From assembly GCF_022385335.1 (NCBI RefSeq), contig NZ_CP092431.1, positions 496,001 through 560,000 on the forward strand: a stretch of 64,000 nt of DNA. Direction: 5' to 3'. The translations under genes and the position numbers were made by a program. Below, one piece after another: positions 36,910 through 45,701 of this stretch. Position 1 is the first letter of the stretch; every line of letters starts with the position of its first letter. This DNA is from Streptomyces deccanensis (GTDB taxonomy: Bacteria > Actinomycetota > Actinomycetes > Streptomycetales > Streptomycetaceae). The notes under the pieces are model-generated. The model did not search any database, was not told where the DNA came from, and saw nothing but the letters and a program-made list of their open reading frames with translations.

Positions 36910-37885
36910 ACACGGGCGCGGCCCACCGGGGCGGCTCGGGCGGGGCGTCGGGCGGTCCGGACGCGGTCGGCGGGACCGCCCGGGTCGGCGCGGGCCCCGG
37001 CGGGAAGCCCCGTGCCGTGCCGGCCGCGCGGAGCGCCGCCACGAAGGAGAGGCAGGAGTCGTACCGGTCGTCCGGGGACTTCGCCAGCGCCGTCGCCATC
37101 ACGTCGTCCACCGCGGGCGGCAGATCGGGGCGCGTCCCGGTCAGCGGGGGCGGCTGGTCGTACTGGTGGGCCCACAGCAGGGCCATGTCGTCGTCCCGTT
37201 GGAACGGCGGTCGGCCGGCGAGTGTCTCGTGGACGACACAGGCGAGGCTGTAGACGTCGCAGCGGCCGTCGACCGGCTTGCCCGAGATCTGCTCCGGCGC
37301 CACGTAGTCGAGGGTTCCGACGAACTGGCCGACGGTGGTGAAGCCGGTCAGGGACAGCGACTTCTTCGTCAGCCCGAAGTCGGTGAGGTAGACGTGCTCG
37401 GGGTGGTCGCTGTCCGTACCCCGCGCGACCAGGATGTTGCCGGGCTTCACGTCGCGGTGCACCAGGCCGTGGTCGTGCGCCGCGTCGAGCGCGGAGGCGA
37501 CCTGGGCGGCGATCCGGGTCGCGGTCGTGACCGGCAGCGGGCCCTCCCGGTCCAGGAGGTGCCGCAGATCGCTGCCGGCGACGTACCGCATGGCGATGTA
37601 GAGGACGCCGTCGGTCTCGCCCGCCTCGAAGACCGGCACGATGTGGGGGTGGTCGATCGCGGCGGCGACCCGTGACTCGTGGGTGAAACGGCGCCGGAAG
37701 GTGTCGTTGCGGGCCAGCTCCGGGGCGAGGAGCTTCAGCGCGACCGTCCGCTCCAGCCGCAGGTCCTTCGCCTGGTAGACGACGGCCATCCCGCCCCGCC
37801 CGATCTCGCGCTCGACCCGATAGCCGGCGATCCGCCGCCCGACCAGCTCGGAGGGGCGCCCCGCGTACGGCTGTGTCTCACTCAT
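36881..37885 (-). CDS. Soluble Ser/Thr protein kinase (PknB-like)
   Basis: This 334-residue kinase has all Hanks motifs: glycine loop GRGGMAVVY (residues 29-37), Lys51 in VALKLL, HRDVKPGN (143-150), DFG (169-171) and an activation segment followed by APEQ. After the kinase domain comes a short Pro/Ala-rich tail. No transmembrane helix is visible, so it is cytoplasmic. It is the last gene of a three-gene operon with an SH3-like protein (8-base overlap) and an FHA-domain ABC transporter. FHA domains read phosphothreonine, so the transporter is the likely substrate, as with PknF and Rv1747 in Mycobacterium tuberculosis. Confidence 0.93.
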   Translation of the reverse strand: MSETQPYAGRPSELVGRRIAGYRVEREIGRGGMAVVYQAKDLRLERTVALKLLAPELARNDTFRRRFTHESRVAAAIDHPHIVPVFEAGETDGVLYIAMRYVAGSDLRHLLDREGPLPVTTATRIAAQVASALDAAHDHGLVHRDVKPGNILVARGTDSDHPEHVYLTDFGLTKKSLSLTGFTTVGQFVGTLDYVAPEQISGKPVDGRCDVYSLACVVHETLAGRPPFQRDDDMALLWAHQYDQPPPLTGTRPDLPPAVDDVMATALAKSPDDRYDSCLSFVAALRAAGTARGFPPGPAPTRAVPPTASGPPDAPPEPPRWAAPVFIRPGRHPG

Positions 37886-38591
37886 CGCGGCTCACCGGCG
37901 GGACCACCCGTGTGGGTTCGCCCTCGCCCGCAGCGCGATCGGCCGGCGCGCGATCGGCCGGCCTGGTGGTGCCGCCGGGCCGGGAGTCGGTCGGCCGCCG
38001 GTCCTCCGGTTCGCGTTGTTCGCGTGCCGGTTCCCCCACGACCCTCGTCGGTTCCGGTGAAGGGGCGGGGGCGGCCGGTGCGAAGCGGGGGGCGGCCGGG
38101 GTCTCGCGTGGTTCCTCCACCGCGGCGAACGTGTTCAGCCGCGCCCCGTCGCAGTACACCCATCGCTCGTGCGCCGCGTCGAACAGCCACAGCGACTCGC
38201 CGTCGACGACGACCCCGATCCGCAGCCCCTTCGTACGCTCGCGGAACGACTCCCCGTCGCGGTGCCCGGCGGCCAGCGCCTCCGCCTCGGTGCGGTAGCG
38301 CGTCAGGGCCTCCTCGGCGCGGGCCAGCAGCGGGCGCGGGTCGGCCGTCCGGGCGGGTACGGCTCCGGCGGCGGGCGGGTCCTGCGGTACGGCGACGAGG
38401 AGCCGGCCGTCCACCCAGGCGGACCACCCGTTGGCGCACAGGACATGGCCCCAGTCGCCGCGCCGCTCCAGCAGCTGGACCGGCAGCAGCGCGTCGAGGG
38501 CCACGGTCGGGTGAGCCGGGTCGGGGCTCTCCCAGGCGGACAGGCCGCCCGGCGGGACGACATGCGTGGGCAGGAAGCCGGGGGTCGTCAT
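37878..38591 (-). CDS. SH3-like domain protein in a kinase/ABC operon
   Basis: This 237-residue protein has an N-terminal region resembling a bacterial SH3 domain: PVQLLERRGDWGHVLCANGWSAWVDGRLLV, about residues 35-67. A helical stretch (80-115) and a small domain around VVVDGESLWLFDAAHERWVYCDG follow. The last 80 residues are low-complexity Pro/Arg/Glu/Thr, with TRVV repeated (EPTRVVGEP, EPTRVVPPV). Those threonines are attractive kinase targets. There is no signal peptide. It lies between the FHA-ABC transporter (4-base gap) and the kinase (8-base overlap), so it probably links the two. I know no specific function. Confidence 0.75.
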   Translation of the reverse strand: MTTPGFLPTHVVPPGGLSAWESPDPAHPTVALDALLPVQLLERRGDWGHVLCANGWSAWVDGRLLVAVPQDPPAAGAVPARTADPRPLLARAEEALTRYRTEAEALAAGHRDGESFRERTKGLRIGVVVDGESLWLFDAAHERWVYCDGARLNTFAAVEEPRETPAAPRFAPAAPAPSPEPTRVVGEPAREQREPEDRRPTDSRPGGTTRPADRAPADRAAGEGEPTRVVPPVSRDE

Positions 38592-38595
38592 GCCG

Positions 38596-40920
38596 TCACT
38601 TCCGCATCACCGCGGGCTCACGGCGGCGCAGCAACCGGGCGACGGCCCAGCCGCAGAGCAGGGACAGGACGACGAGCATCCCCAGGTCGAGCAGCCAGAC
38701 GCCCGCGGAGTGCGCGAACAGCGGGTCCGAGGTGTCGGGGACGATGCGTTCCAGGTCGATCGTGCCGGCCATCGCGGCGAACGCCCACCGCGACGGCACC
38801 AGCCAGGCCAGCTGTTCGAGGACGATCGTGCCGCGCACGTCCAGCAGGGCGCCGCAGAACACGACCTGCACGATCGCGAGGAGCACCAGCAGCGGCATGG
38901 TGACCTCCTCCTTGCGGACCAGCGCGGAGACGACCAGGCCCAGCATCATCGCGGTGAAGGCGAGCAGGGCCACGGCGATCGTGATCTCGACCAGCGGCGG
39001 CATCAGCACCCCTTCGCCGCCGGGGGCGCCCAGGTCGACGCCGAGCAGCGCGACCAGGGTGAGGACGATCGCCTGGAGGACGGTGACCGTGCCGAGGACG
39101 ACGACCTTGGACATCAGGTACGCGGATCTGGACAGCCCCACGGCCCGTTCGCGCTGGTAGATCACCCGCTCCTTGACCAGTTCGCGCACGGCGTTCGCCG
39201 CCCCCGTCAGCACCCCGCCCACACACAGGATGAGCAGCGCGTTCATGGCCGTCTCCCGGTCCAGGGTGCCGCCCGCGAGGGCCCTGGCCATCGCGCCCAT
39301 CACGAACGGCAGCGCGATCATGATGGCGAGGAAGGTGCGGTCGGCGCCGAGCGCGGCCGCGTACCGGCGGACCAGGGTGCCCAGTTGGGCGCCCCAGCTC
39401 TGCGGCTTGGGCGGCGGCGCCACGGCGACCGGCTCCGCGTCGGGCTGGTAGGGCTGTCCCATGGCGGCGGTGACGTACTGGCGCTGGAAGGGAGAGTCGC
39501 GGTACTCCTCGGCCCAGTCCCGCTCCCGGTCCCGTTCGAAGGCCTCGAACGCCTCCGGCCACTGCTCGAAGCCGAAGAAGGCGAGGGCGTCCTCCGGGGG
39601 GCCGTAGTAGGCGACCCTGCCGCCGGGCGCGAGGACGAGGAGGCGGTCGCAGACGTCGAGGCTGAGGACGCTGTGGGTGACGACGATGACGGTGCGGCCG
39701 TCGTCGGCGAGGCCGCGCAGCATGTGCATCACGGACCGGTCCATGCCGGGGTCGAGCCCGGAGGTCGGTTCGTCCAGGAAGAGCAGGGAGGGCTTGGTCA
39801 GGAGTTCCAGGGCGACGCTGACGCGTTTGCGCTGGCCGCCGGAGAGGCTGTGGATGGGCTGGCCCGCCCGCTGTTCGAGGCCCAGTTCGCGGATCACCTC
39901 GTCGACGCGGGCCTGCCGTTCGGCCTTCGCGGTGTCCTGGGGGAAGCGGAGTTCGGCGGCGTAGGACAGGGCCCTGCGCACGGTCAGCTGGGCGTGCAGG
40001 ATGTCGTCCTGCGGGACCAGGCCGATGCGCTGGCGCAGTTCGGCGTAGTCGCGGTAGAGGTCGCGGCCGTCGTAGAGGACGCTGCCGCTGTCGGCGGGGC
40101 GCTGTCCGGTGAGGGCGTTCAGGAGGGTGGACTTGCCGGCTCCGCTCGGGCCGACGACGGCGAGGAGGCATTTCTCGCCGACCGGAAACGACACCCCGTC
40201 CAGCAGCGTCTTCCGGCCGCGGTCGACGGCGACGGTGAGTTCCTGGACGTCGAGGGAGACCTCCCCGGTGTCGACGTACTCCTGGAGTTCGTCGCCGACC
40301 AGGCAGAACGCGGAGTGACCGATGCCGACGATGTCACCGGGAGTGACCGGGGCACGGTCGACGGGGGTGCCGTTGAGGTAGGTGCCGTTGTGGCTGCCGA
40401 GGTCGACGATCTCGTACGTGCCCTCCGGCCGCGCCCGTAGCTCGGCGTGCCGGCGGGAGACGACGAGGTCGTCGATGACCAGGTCGTTGTCGGCGGCGCG
40501 GCCGATGTGGACGGTCCGCTCGGGCAGCGGGTGGACGCTGGTGGGCTGCCGGAAGGTGCCGGTGGTGGCGGGGCGGTGGATGCCGGAGGGCCGCTCGGGG
40601 GCGAGGCCGGTGAGCACCGCGCGGGGGCCGTCGGGGAGGCTCCCGAAGTGGATGACCGTGCCGGGGCCGACGTCCCACTCGTGGACGCGGTGGCCGTCGG
40701 CGTACGTGCCGTTGGTGCTGTGCTCGTCCTCGATGGTCCAGTGGTCGGCCTGGGCCCGGAGCACCGCGTGGTGCCAGGAGACCCGGTCGTCGTCGAGGAC
40801 GACGTCGCTGAGCGGGTCGCGGCCCACGTGGTAGGCGTGGGACGGGGCCAGCACGGTGGAGCCCGACTCGGTCTCCAGCACGAGTGCGGGCGCAGTCGAC
40901 GCGATCGACCGCTCTGCCAT
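38596..40920 (-). CDS. FHA-FHA-ABC transporter (Rv1747-like)
   Basis: This 774-residue protein has two FHA domains. FHA1 spans about 30-90, with HVGRDPLSDV and STNGTY. FHA2 spans about 135-210, with HIGRAADNDLVIDD, SRRHAEL and SHNGTYLNG. An ABCG-type ATPase follows, with Walker A GPSGAGKS (257-264), LSGGQRKR and FLDEPTSGLDPG. The C-terminal third has about six helices. Mycobacterial Rv1747 has the same order and is phosphorylated by PknF, and its export function depends on the FHA domains. The ATG at 40920 is the first gene of the operon with the SH3-like protein and kinase. The exported substrate is unknown; a cell-envelope component is the family-based guess. Confidence 0.93.
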   Translation of the reverse strand: MAERSIASTAPALVLETESGSTVLAPSHAYHVGRDPLSDVVLDDDRVSWHHAVLRAQADHWTIEDEHSTNGTYADGHRVHEWDVGPGTVIHFGSLPDGPRAVLTGLAPERPSGIHRPATTGTFRQPTSVHPLPERTVHIGRAADNDLVIDDLVVSRRHAELRARPEGTYEIVDLGSHNGTYLNGTPVDRAPVTPGDIVGIGHSAFCLVGDELQEYVDTGEVSLDVQELTVAVDRGRKTLLDGVSFPVGEKCLLAVVGPSGAGKSTLLNALTGQRPADSGSVLYDGRDLYRDYAELRQRIGLVPQDDILHAQLTVRRALSYAAELRFPQDTAKAERQARVDEVIRELGLEQRAGQPIHSLSGGQRKRVSVALELLTKPSLLFLDEPTSGLDPGMDRSVMHMLRGLADDGRTVIVVTHSVLSLDVCDRLLVLAPGGRVAYYGPPEDALAFFGFEQWPEAFEAFERDRERDWAEEYRDSPFQRQYVTAAMGQPYQPDAEPVAVAPPPKPQSWGAQLGTLVRRYAAALGADRTFLAIMIALPFVMGAMARALAGGTLDRETAMNALLILCVGGVLTGAANAVRELVKERVIYQRERAVGLSRSAYLMSKVVVLGTVTVLQAIVLTLVALLGVDLGAPGGEGVLMPPLVEITIAVALLAFTAMMLGLVVSALVRKEEVTMPLLVLLAIVQVVFCGALLDVRGTIVLEQLAWLVPSRWAFAAMAGTIDLERIVPDTSDPLFAHSAGVWLLDLGMLVVLSLLCGWAVARLLRRREPAVMRK

Positions 40921-40995
40921 GCCGAAAATTCTACCGATGCGTCCCGATATGCGCGCCCGGCCGCTACGGCGAGGCCCGGAGAGCAGGCCCCCCGC

Positions 40996-41406
40996 TCAGG
41001 CTGCGGGGGCGGCGATTCTCTGGGCGATGCGCTGCATGCGGACGGCGTCGACGGACTCCGCGAGCAGTTCGTACTCCGTGGTGTCGTCGTTGGTGGCGAT
41101 CCGCACCAGATTCCCGGCGGCCAACTCCTCGGCGACCAGGACCTGTTGAGCGTCGTCGGCGGACCAGGCGCGCAGCTGGCTCGGTACGTCGGGTACGGTG
41201 TCGGCGACCGGGACGACCGCGTTCGGGGGGAAGTTCGGGTTCTCGGGTCGTGGGTCGAGGCGTTCGGCGATCCATAACGCACGGTCGCGCATCCACCACA
41301 GCGCCAGGGCCAGGGTGGGGGCGCGATAGGTTCCGAGGGGCACGCCGACGCGCTGACCGCCGCACCAGCCGTACGCGGTGACATGGCACAGGAATTCGTC
41401 GTGCAC
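40996..41406 (-). CDS. Conserved small hypothetical protein
   Basis: I do not recognise a domain in this 136-residue protein. It starts at a GTG (41406) with GGAG 6 bases ahead. The frame runs on upstream to 41517, but that part looks like non-coding Arg/Ser-rich sequence. The N-terminal half is aromatic and cysteine-containing (FLCHVTAYGWCGGQRVG, then ALALWWMRDRALWIAERLDP). The C-terminal half is acidic and helical (WSADDAQQVLVAEELAAGNLVRIATNDD). It has no signal peptide. It stands 75 bases before the FHA-ABC transporter gene on the same strand and could belong to that transcript. Confidence 0.7.
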   Translation of the reverse strand: MHDEFLCHVTAYGWCGGQRVGVPLGTYRAPTLALALWWMRDRALWIAERLDPRPENPNFPPNAVVPVADTVPDVPSQLRAWSADDAQQVLVAEELAAGNLVRIATNDDTTEYELLAESVDAVRMQRIAQRIAAPAA

Positions 41407-41798
41407 GCTTCGCTCCCCCGATCGCACCGCCGACCCCGCGCGGCCCGACACGCCGCGCGGACTTGCTCTCGCCTCGCAGACTTGCTGGTCGTGCACCTCT
41501 GGCGACAAGAACGTCACGCACAGTGACGTGAAGAGCGCGCATGGGTGCGCGTTCGTTCATGACTCAATCGCCCTGTCAGTCGAGTATCGCCACTCCTGAC
41601 CCTCTGTCACCATGCCAATTCGGCCAGTCTCCTGGCATATGCGAGGGCGCGGTTGGCCGAAACACTGCGAAGGGCCCGCTGAGCGGGGCTTCTGGGGGCA
41701 TGGGGAGCGGAGGGGGAGCTCCGGACCCGATCGCCTCCGTCCCATACGTATGGCCTCGGCGGAGCGTTCAACGGAACGGACCTACGGCCCTCCGGGCC

Positions 41799-41828
41799 GA
41801 AAAGCACGGGGCGGGGCCCCTGCTTTTC
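41799..41828 (-). terminator. Hairpin downstream of the aldo/keto reductase
   Basis: Arms GAAAAGCA (41799-41806) and TGCTTTTC (41821-41828) pair perfectly, with GGGGC/GCCCC pairing inside. A smaller hairpin CGGCCC-TCC-GGGCCG (41785-41799) adjoins it. The position about 65 bases after the aldo/keto reductase stop fits a terminator. Confidence 0.65.
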
Positions 41829-41871
41829 AGGGGCGCGGGGAACTGCGCGACCAGCCCCCACGCGCCCGCAG
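41828..41871. repeat. Streptomyces dispersed intergenic repeat copy
   Basis: The motif around GGGGAACTGCGCGACCAGCC (41837-41856) with flanking GGGGCG and CGCGCCCGCAG is one I remember from many intergenic regions of Streptomyces genomes. It sits directly beside the terminator hairpin and 22 bases after the reductase stop codon. Its role is not established. Confidence 0.6.
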
Positions 41872-41893
41872 ATGACCGAGGCGGACGAGGGGG

Positions 41894-42892
41894 CTAGCCC
41901 TTGCCCTCGATGATGGCGTCGATGCGGGCCAGCTCGTCCGCCTCGAAGTCGAGGCGGGCGATGGCGCCGACGCTGTCCTCGATCTGACGGGCGCTGCTCG
42001 CGCCGACGAGGGCGGAGGTGACCCGGCCGCCGCGCAGCGTCCAGGCCAGGGCGAGCTGGGCCAGGGTCTGGCCGCGCGACTTGGCGACCTCGTCCAGCGC
42101 GCGGAGCCTGCCCACCAGGTCCTCGGTGACGGCGTCGGAGTTGAGGAAGGGGCTGTCGCTCGCCGCGCGGGAGCCCTCCGGGATGCCGTCGAGGTAGCGG
42201 GAGGTCAGCAGGCCCTGCTCCAGGGGGGAGAAGACGATGGAGCCGACCTGCAGTTCGTCGAGGGCGTCGAGCAGGCCCTCGCTCTCGGGGCGCCGGTCGA
42301 GCATCGAGTAGCGCGGCTGGTGGATGAGGAGCGGGGTGCCCAGCTCGCCGAGGATGCGGGCGGCCTCGCGGGTCTGCTCGGCGGAGTAGTTGGAGACGCC
42401 GACGTACAGCGCCTTGCCCTGCTGGACCGCCGAGTGCAGCGCGCCCATCGTCTCCTCCAGCGGAGTCTCCGGGTCGGGGCGGTGCGAGTAGAAGATGTCG
42501 ACGTAGTCCAGGCCCATGCGCTTCAGGCTCTGGTCGAGCGAGGAGAGCACGTACTTGCGCGAGCCCCACTCGCCGTACGGGCCGGGCCACATCAGATAGC
42601 CGGCCTTGGTGGAGATGACCAGTTCGTCGCGGTACGGGGCGAAGTCGTCCTTGAGGGCCTCGCCGAGGGCGGCTTCGGCGGAGCCGGGCGGCGGGCCGTA
42701 GTTGTTGGCCAGGTCGAAGTGGGTGACGCCCAGGTCGAAGGCGCGGCGCAGGATCGCGCGCTGCGTCTCGACGGAACGGTCGGGGCCGAAGTTGTGCCAC
42801 AGGCCGAGCGAGAGCGCGGGAAGCCTGAGGCCGCTGCGTCCGGTGCGCCGGTAGGGCATGTCCGCGTAGCGGTCGGGGTGTGCGGTGTACAA
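41894..42892 (-). CDS. Aldo/keto reductase (YghZ/AKR14-like)
   Basis: This 332-residue NADPH-dependent reductase closely follows E. coli YghZ, which reduces L-glyceraldehyde 3-phosphate and methylglyoxal. Shared features are YRRTGRSGLRLPALSLGLWHNFG, then FDLGVTHFDLANNYGPPPGSAE with catalytic Asp and Tyr, STKAGYLMWPGPYG with catalytic Lys, and FYSHRPDPETPLEET with the catalytic His. The frame extends to 42979, but the TTG at 42892 has AGGAG 5 bases ahead and gives the family start MYTAHPDRYADMPYRR. It diverges from a LysR gene that probably controls it. A detoxification role for reactive aldehydes is inferred. Confidence 0.93.
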   Translation of the reverse strand: MYTAHPDRYADMPYRRTGRSGLRLPALSLGLWHNFGPDRSVETQRAILRRAFDLGVTHFDLANNYGPPPGSAEAALGEALKDDFAPYRDELVISTKAGYLMWPGPYGEWGSRKYVLSSLDQSLKRMGLDYVDIFYSHRPDPETPLEETMGALHSAVQQGKALYVGVSNYSAEQTREAARILGELGTPLLIHQPRYSMLDRRPESEGLLDALDELQVGSIVFSPLEQGLLTSRYLDGIPEGSRAASDSPFLNSDAVTEDLVGRLRALDEVAKSRGQTLAQLALAWTLRGGRVTSALVGASSARQIEDSVGAIARLDFEADELARIDAIIEGKG

Positions 42893-43020
42893 CGCGACTC
42901 CTGAGAGGTTGGCACGGGGGGGGCCGGGGTCCCTGAGAACCGGGGTCCACTCTTTCGCGACCTGGGGGCATTGGTCCAACAGAAGAATCCGATCAGATTC
43001 AGCGCCTACGCTTCTCAGTC

Positions 43021-43926
43021 ATGGAACTCCGTCATCTCCAGCACTTCGTCGCGGTCGCCGAGGAGGAGCACTTCACCCGGGCCGCCGAACGGCTGCTGGT
43101 CTCCCAGTCGGGCCTGTCCGCCTCCGTCCGGGCCCTGGAGCGCGAGCTGCAGACGCCGCTGTTCGTGCGGACGACCCGCAGGGTGACGCTCACCCCCGCC
43201 GGACGGGCACTGCTGAGCGAGGCGGAGCGGATCCTCGCACAGGTGCGGTCGGCGCGAGAGGCGGTGGCCGCCGTGCAGGGCGTCCTGCGGGGCATGCTGG
43301 CGGTGGGGTTCGAGCAGTGTGTGGCCGGGCTGAACGTCGCGGGGCTGCTGGCGTCGTTCCGCCGCCGTCATCCGGATGTGGAGATCTGTCTGCGGCAGGC
43401 GGGCTCGGGCGCGCTGGCCGAGGAGGTCGCGAGCGGCCGCCTCGACCTCGCGTTCGCCGTGCGGGCCGCGCAGAAGGACACCGACCAGCTGCGCGTCGTC
43501 CCGCTGTCCGGCGAGCCGATGACGGTCCTGTGCCATCCCAGCCATCACCTCGCCGCCGCGGGCTCCGCGGTGACCCCGGAGGAGCTGGGCGGCGAGGTCT
43601 TCGTCGACTTCCACCCGGACTGGGGCCCGCGCCGGACCACCGACGCGGTGTTCGCCGCCGCCGGTGTCCGCCGGACGGTCGCCCTGGAGGTCAACGACGT
43701 GCACAGCCTGCTGGAACTCGTCGAGGAGAACCTCTGCGTCGCCGTCGTCCCCCGACACTTCCGGCACAAGCGCGACTCGCTCGTCGCGCTCGACGTCGAG
43801 GGCGGCGGCGGGACCGTGTACGAGACGGTCGCCCTGCTGCCGCCCCCGCAGGCCATGAGCCCGGCGGCGCGCGCCCTGATGGAACTCCTCGACCCGCCGC
43901 CGGGGTCTCCTGAGGTCAGTCGGTGA
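43021..43926 (+). CDS. LysR-family transcriptional regulator
   Basis: This 301-residue regulator has an N-terminal helix-turn-helix (MELRHLQHFVAVAEEEHFTRAAERL, then SQSGLSASVRALERELQTPLF) and a C-terminal periplasmic-binding-like effector domain with PLSGEPMTVLCHPSH. LysR proteins usually activate a divergent target, here the aldo/keto reductase across a 128-base gap. The ATG at 43021 gives the standard length. Its last 11 bases overlap the end of the convergent membrane-HTH gene. The effector is unknown. Confidence 0.92.
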   Translation: MELRHLQHFVAVAEEEHFTRAAERLLVSQSGLSASVRALERELQTPLFVRTTRRVTLTPAGRALLSEAERILAQVRSAREAVAAVQGVLRGMLAVGFEQCVAGLNVAGLLASFRRRHPDVEICLRQAGSGALAEEVASGRLDLAFAVRAAQKDTDQLRVVPLSGEPMTVLCHPSHHLAAAGSAVTPEELGGEVFVDFHPDWGPRRTTDAVFAAAGVRRTVALEVNDVHSLLELVEENLCVAVVPRHFRHKRDSLVALDVEGGGGTVYETVALLPPPQAMSPAARALMELLDPPPGSPEVSR

Positions 43927-45454
43927 CGGGCACCCACCCGCGGTTCACGGTGTCGTACTCGTAGCGCGGCAGCCCCTTGACCGCGCTCGTACGGAACGGG
44001 CTGCCGCCGTCGTCGATCCGGACCGTGCCGGTACGGCCCTCGGAGGACCAGTCCAGCTCCAGGTACCAACTGCAGTCACAGGTCTCGGTCTCGGCGGAGA
44101 CCTTCAGCACCTCCGGGTCCGTGGCCGACACGCTGTACGGAAACCGCACGGCGGGGATCCGGACGTCCAGGTCGGCGCCGTCCACCGAGCGGGCGATCGG
44201 CCGGTCCTTGTCGAGGTCCACGTCGAAGTACCGGGGCGTGACCCGTCCGCCGCAGCCCCCGCCCATCACGTAGGAGTTGCCCTCGACGGGAGTCGTGCGC
44301 CCGACGACGCGGACCCGCAGCGCGTTCAGCACGACGGCCGTGGACTTCCGCCCCTGGACCGTGATCTCCACGATCGTGTTCCGGCCGTGCACCCCCCGCT
44401 GCGTCGCGGCCCAGACCTCCGCGTCCTGCGGCGCCGGTGGCGGGGGCACCTCCTTGGGCGGTTTGGCGACAACGTAGTCATGACCGCAGCCGGAGGCCCA
44501 GAGCTGGGAGTTCACCGTCCAGGTGAGGGGCACGCCGGTGGCGGAGGGCTTCCGCTCGGCGGTGTCGTCGTCGTCCTTCGTCGAGGGGCCGCTCCCGGGT
44601 TCGGTGGGCGAGGGCGAGGGTGTGCCCGAAGGGCTCTTCGAGCCGCCGGTGCCCGGTGCGGGGGTCGGGCTCGTGGGAGCCGCCGACGGCCGCTGCGCCG
44701 CCGATGTCGTCCGGGACGGCGTCGGTTCGCCCCCCTGTGCGCCCGTGTCGGCCGGGGGCCTGCCGGACGGCAACGCGGCGAGACTGCCCAGCGTCGCGAC
44801 GAGCACCGCGCCGACGGCCGCGCTGACCAGGGTGCGCCGACGACGGTGCCAGGGGCGACGGGCCGGCGGCGCCGACGCGCGCGTGCCGCCCGACTCGCCA
44901 GCCGCGACGGGGGCGACCGGGTCAGTGGACTCGGCCAGTTCACTGGACTCGGCCGGGTCGGCAGGCTCGGCCGGGGCAGTGGGCTCGGCCGACTCTTCGG
45001 CATCGGCAAGCTCGACCGACTCGCCGGGCTCGACCGGCTCAACGGACTCGCTCGACTCGTCGGATTCGCTCGACTCGTCGGACCCTGCCTGCTCGGCGGG
45101 GCCAGCCAGTGCAGCGGGACCAACAGTCCCAGCAGGCCCAACCGACCCAACAACCCCTGCCGTCGACGTACCGGCCCCTCCCCCACCCGTACGCGCCCTC
45201 TGTCGCGCCGCCACCGCAGGCAGCCACAGGCGGTGCAGTTCGAGCCGTTCCTCCGCCGTCGCTCCGCAGAGCGCGGCGAAGCGTTCGACGGGCGCGAAGT
45301 CGAGCGGGACGGTGTCGCCCGCGCAGTAGCGGTGCAGCGTCGAGGTGTTCATGTTGAGGCGGCGGGCCAACTGCCCGTAGCTGCGGTCCGTGCGTTCCTT
45401 GAGGCGCGTGAGCGCCGCCGCGAACTCCCGCACGTCGTCCGGTACTGCCGACAC
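43916..45454 (-). CDS. Membrane-anchored helix-turn-helix protein with extracytoplasmic domain
   Basis: This 512-residue protein has four parts: an N-terminal XRE-like helix-turn-helix (about 17-50, SYGQLARRLNMNTSTLHRYCAGDTVP); a long low-complexity Glu/Ser/Pro linker (about 120-180); one transmembrane helix (about 205-227); and a Ser/Thr/Pro stalk leading to an outside domain of about 200 residues. That domain contains Cys pairs (SGCGHD, GGGCGG, CDCSW) and the segment LTWTVNSQLWASGCG. The architecture suggests an outside signal passed directly to DNA binding. The frame runs to 45652, but the GTG at 45454 with GGAG nearby gives the helix-turn-helix at the N-terminus. Ligand and targets are unknown. 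The divergent secreted-protein gene is a candidate target. Confidence 0.82.
   Translation of the reverse strand: MSAVPDDVREFAAALTRLKERTDRSYGQLARRLNMNTSTLHRYCAGDTVPLDFAPVERFAALCGATAEERLELHRLWLPAVAARQRARTGGGGAGTSTAGVVGSVGPAGTVGPAALAGPAEQAGSDESSESDESSESVEPVEPGESVELADAEESAEPTAPAEPADPAESSELAESTDPVAPVAAGESGGTRASAPPARRPWHRRRRTLVSAAVGAVLVATLGSLAALPSGRPPADTGAQGGEPTPSRTTSAAQRPSAAPTSPTPAPGTGGSKSPSGTPSPSPTEPGSGPSTKDDDDTAERKPSATGVPLTWTVNSQLWASGCGHDYVVAKPPKEVPPPPAPQDAEVWAATQRGVHGRNTIVEITVQGRKSTAVVLNALRVRVVGRTTPVEGNSYVMGGGCGGRVTPRYFDVDLDKDRPIARSVDGADLDVRIPAVRFPYSVSATDPEVLKVSAETETCDCSWYLELDWSSEGRTGTVRIDDGGSPFRTSAVKGLPRYEYDTVNRGWVPVTD
44921..45095 (-). repeat. Imperfect trinucleotide-rich repeats coding the acidic linker
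   Basis: Repeated units of the type GGACTCGGCC or GACTCGTCGGA encode Glu-Ser-Glu-Pro/Ala-Glu linker residues of the membrane-HTH protein. The spacing and sequence are irregular, so this is coding low complexity and not a CRISPR array. Confidence 0.7.
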
Positions 45455-45701
45455 TGTTCTCCACGTCCTCCCCGTCCCGGGACGGCATCCCAGGCACTCC
45501 CCGTACATGCACGTCAGCGGGGCTGGGATGGTTCCATGGCCGCGGATCCGCCGTCCGCCGTTGCGCTCGCTCCCGGTGACGGCCGATGCTCTTGGTGTCG
45601 CCCCGACCAGGGCCGGACGGACCATCCGGCGTCGGCGGCGAAGCGGCACCACTCACTCATCCACGTACGCATCCGGCGTACTCGTTTCACGGGGGACACC
45701 C

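Larger units (their letters stand above)
41407..41893. other. Long intergenic region
   Basis: No gene is convincing in these 487 bases. The left part presumably holds the promoter of the leftward small gene. The right part holds the hairpin and the dispersed repeat described separately. Confidence 0.5.

Noticed and set aside
44921..45095. Regular-looking repeats that resemble an array
   Set aside because: Units vary in length and sequence, lack spacers, and translate as an acidic linker in a real gene.
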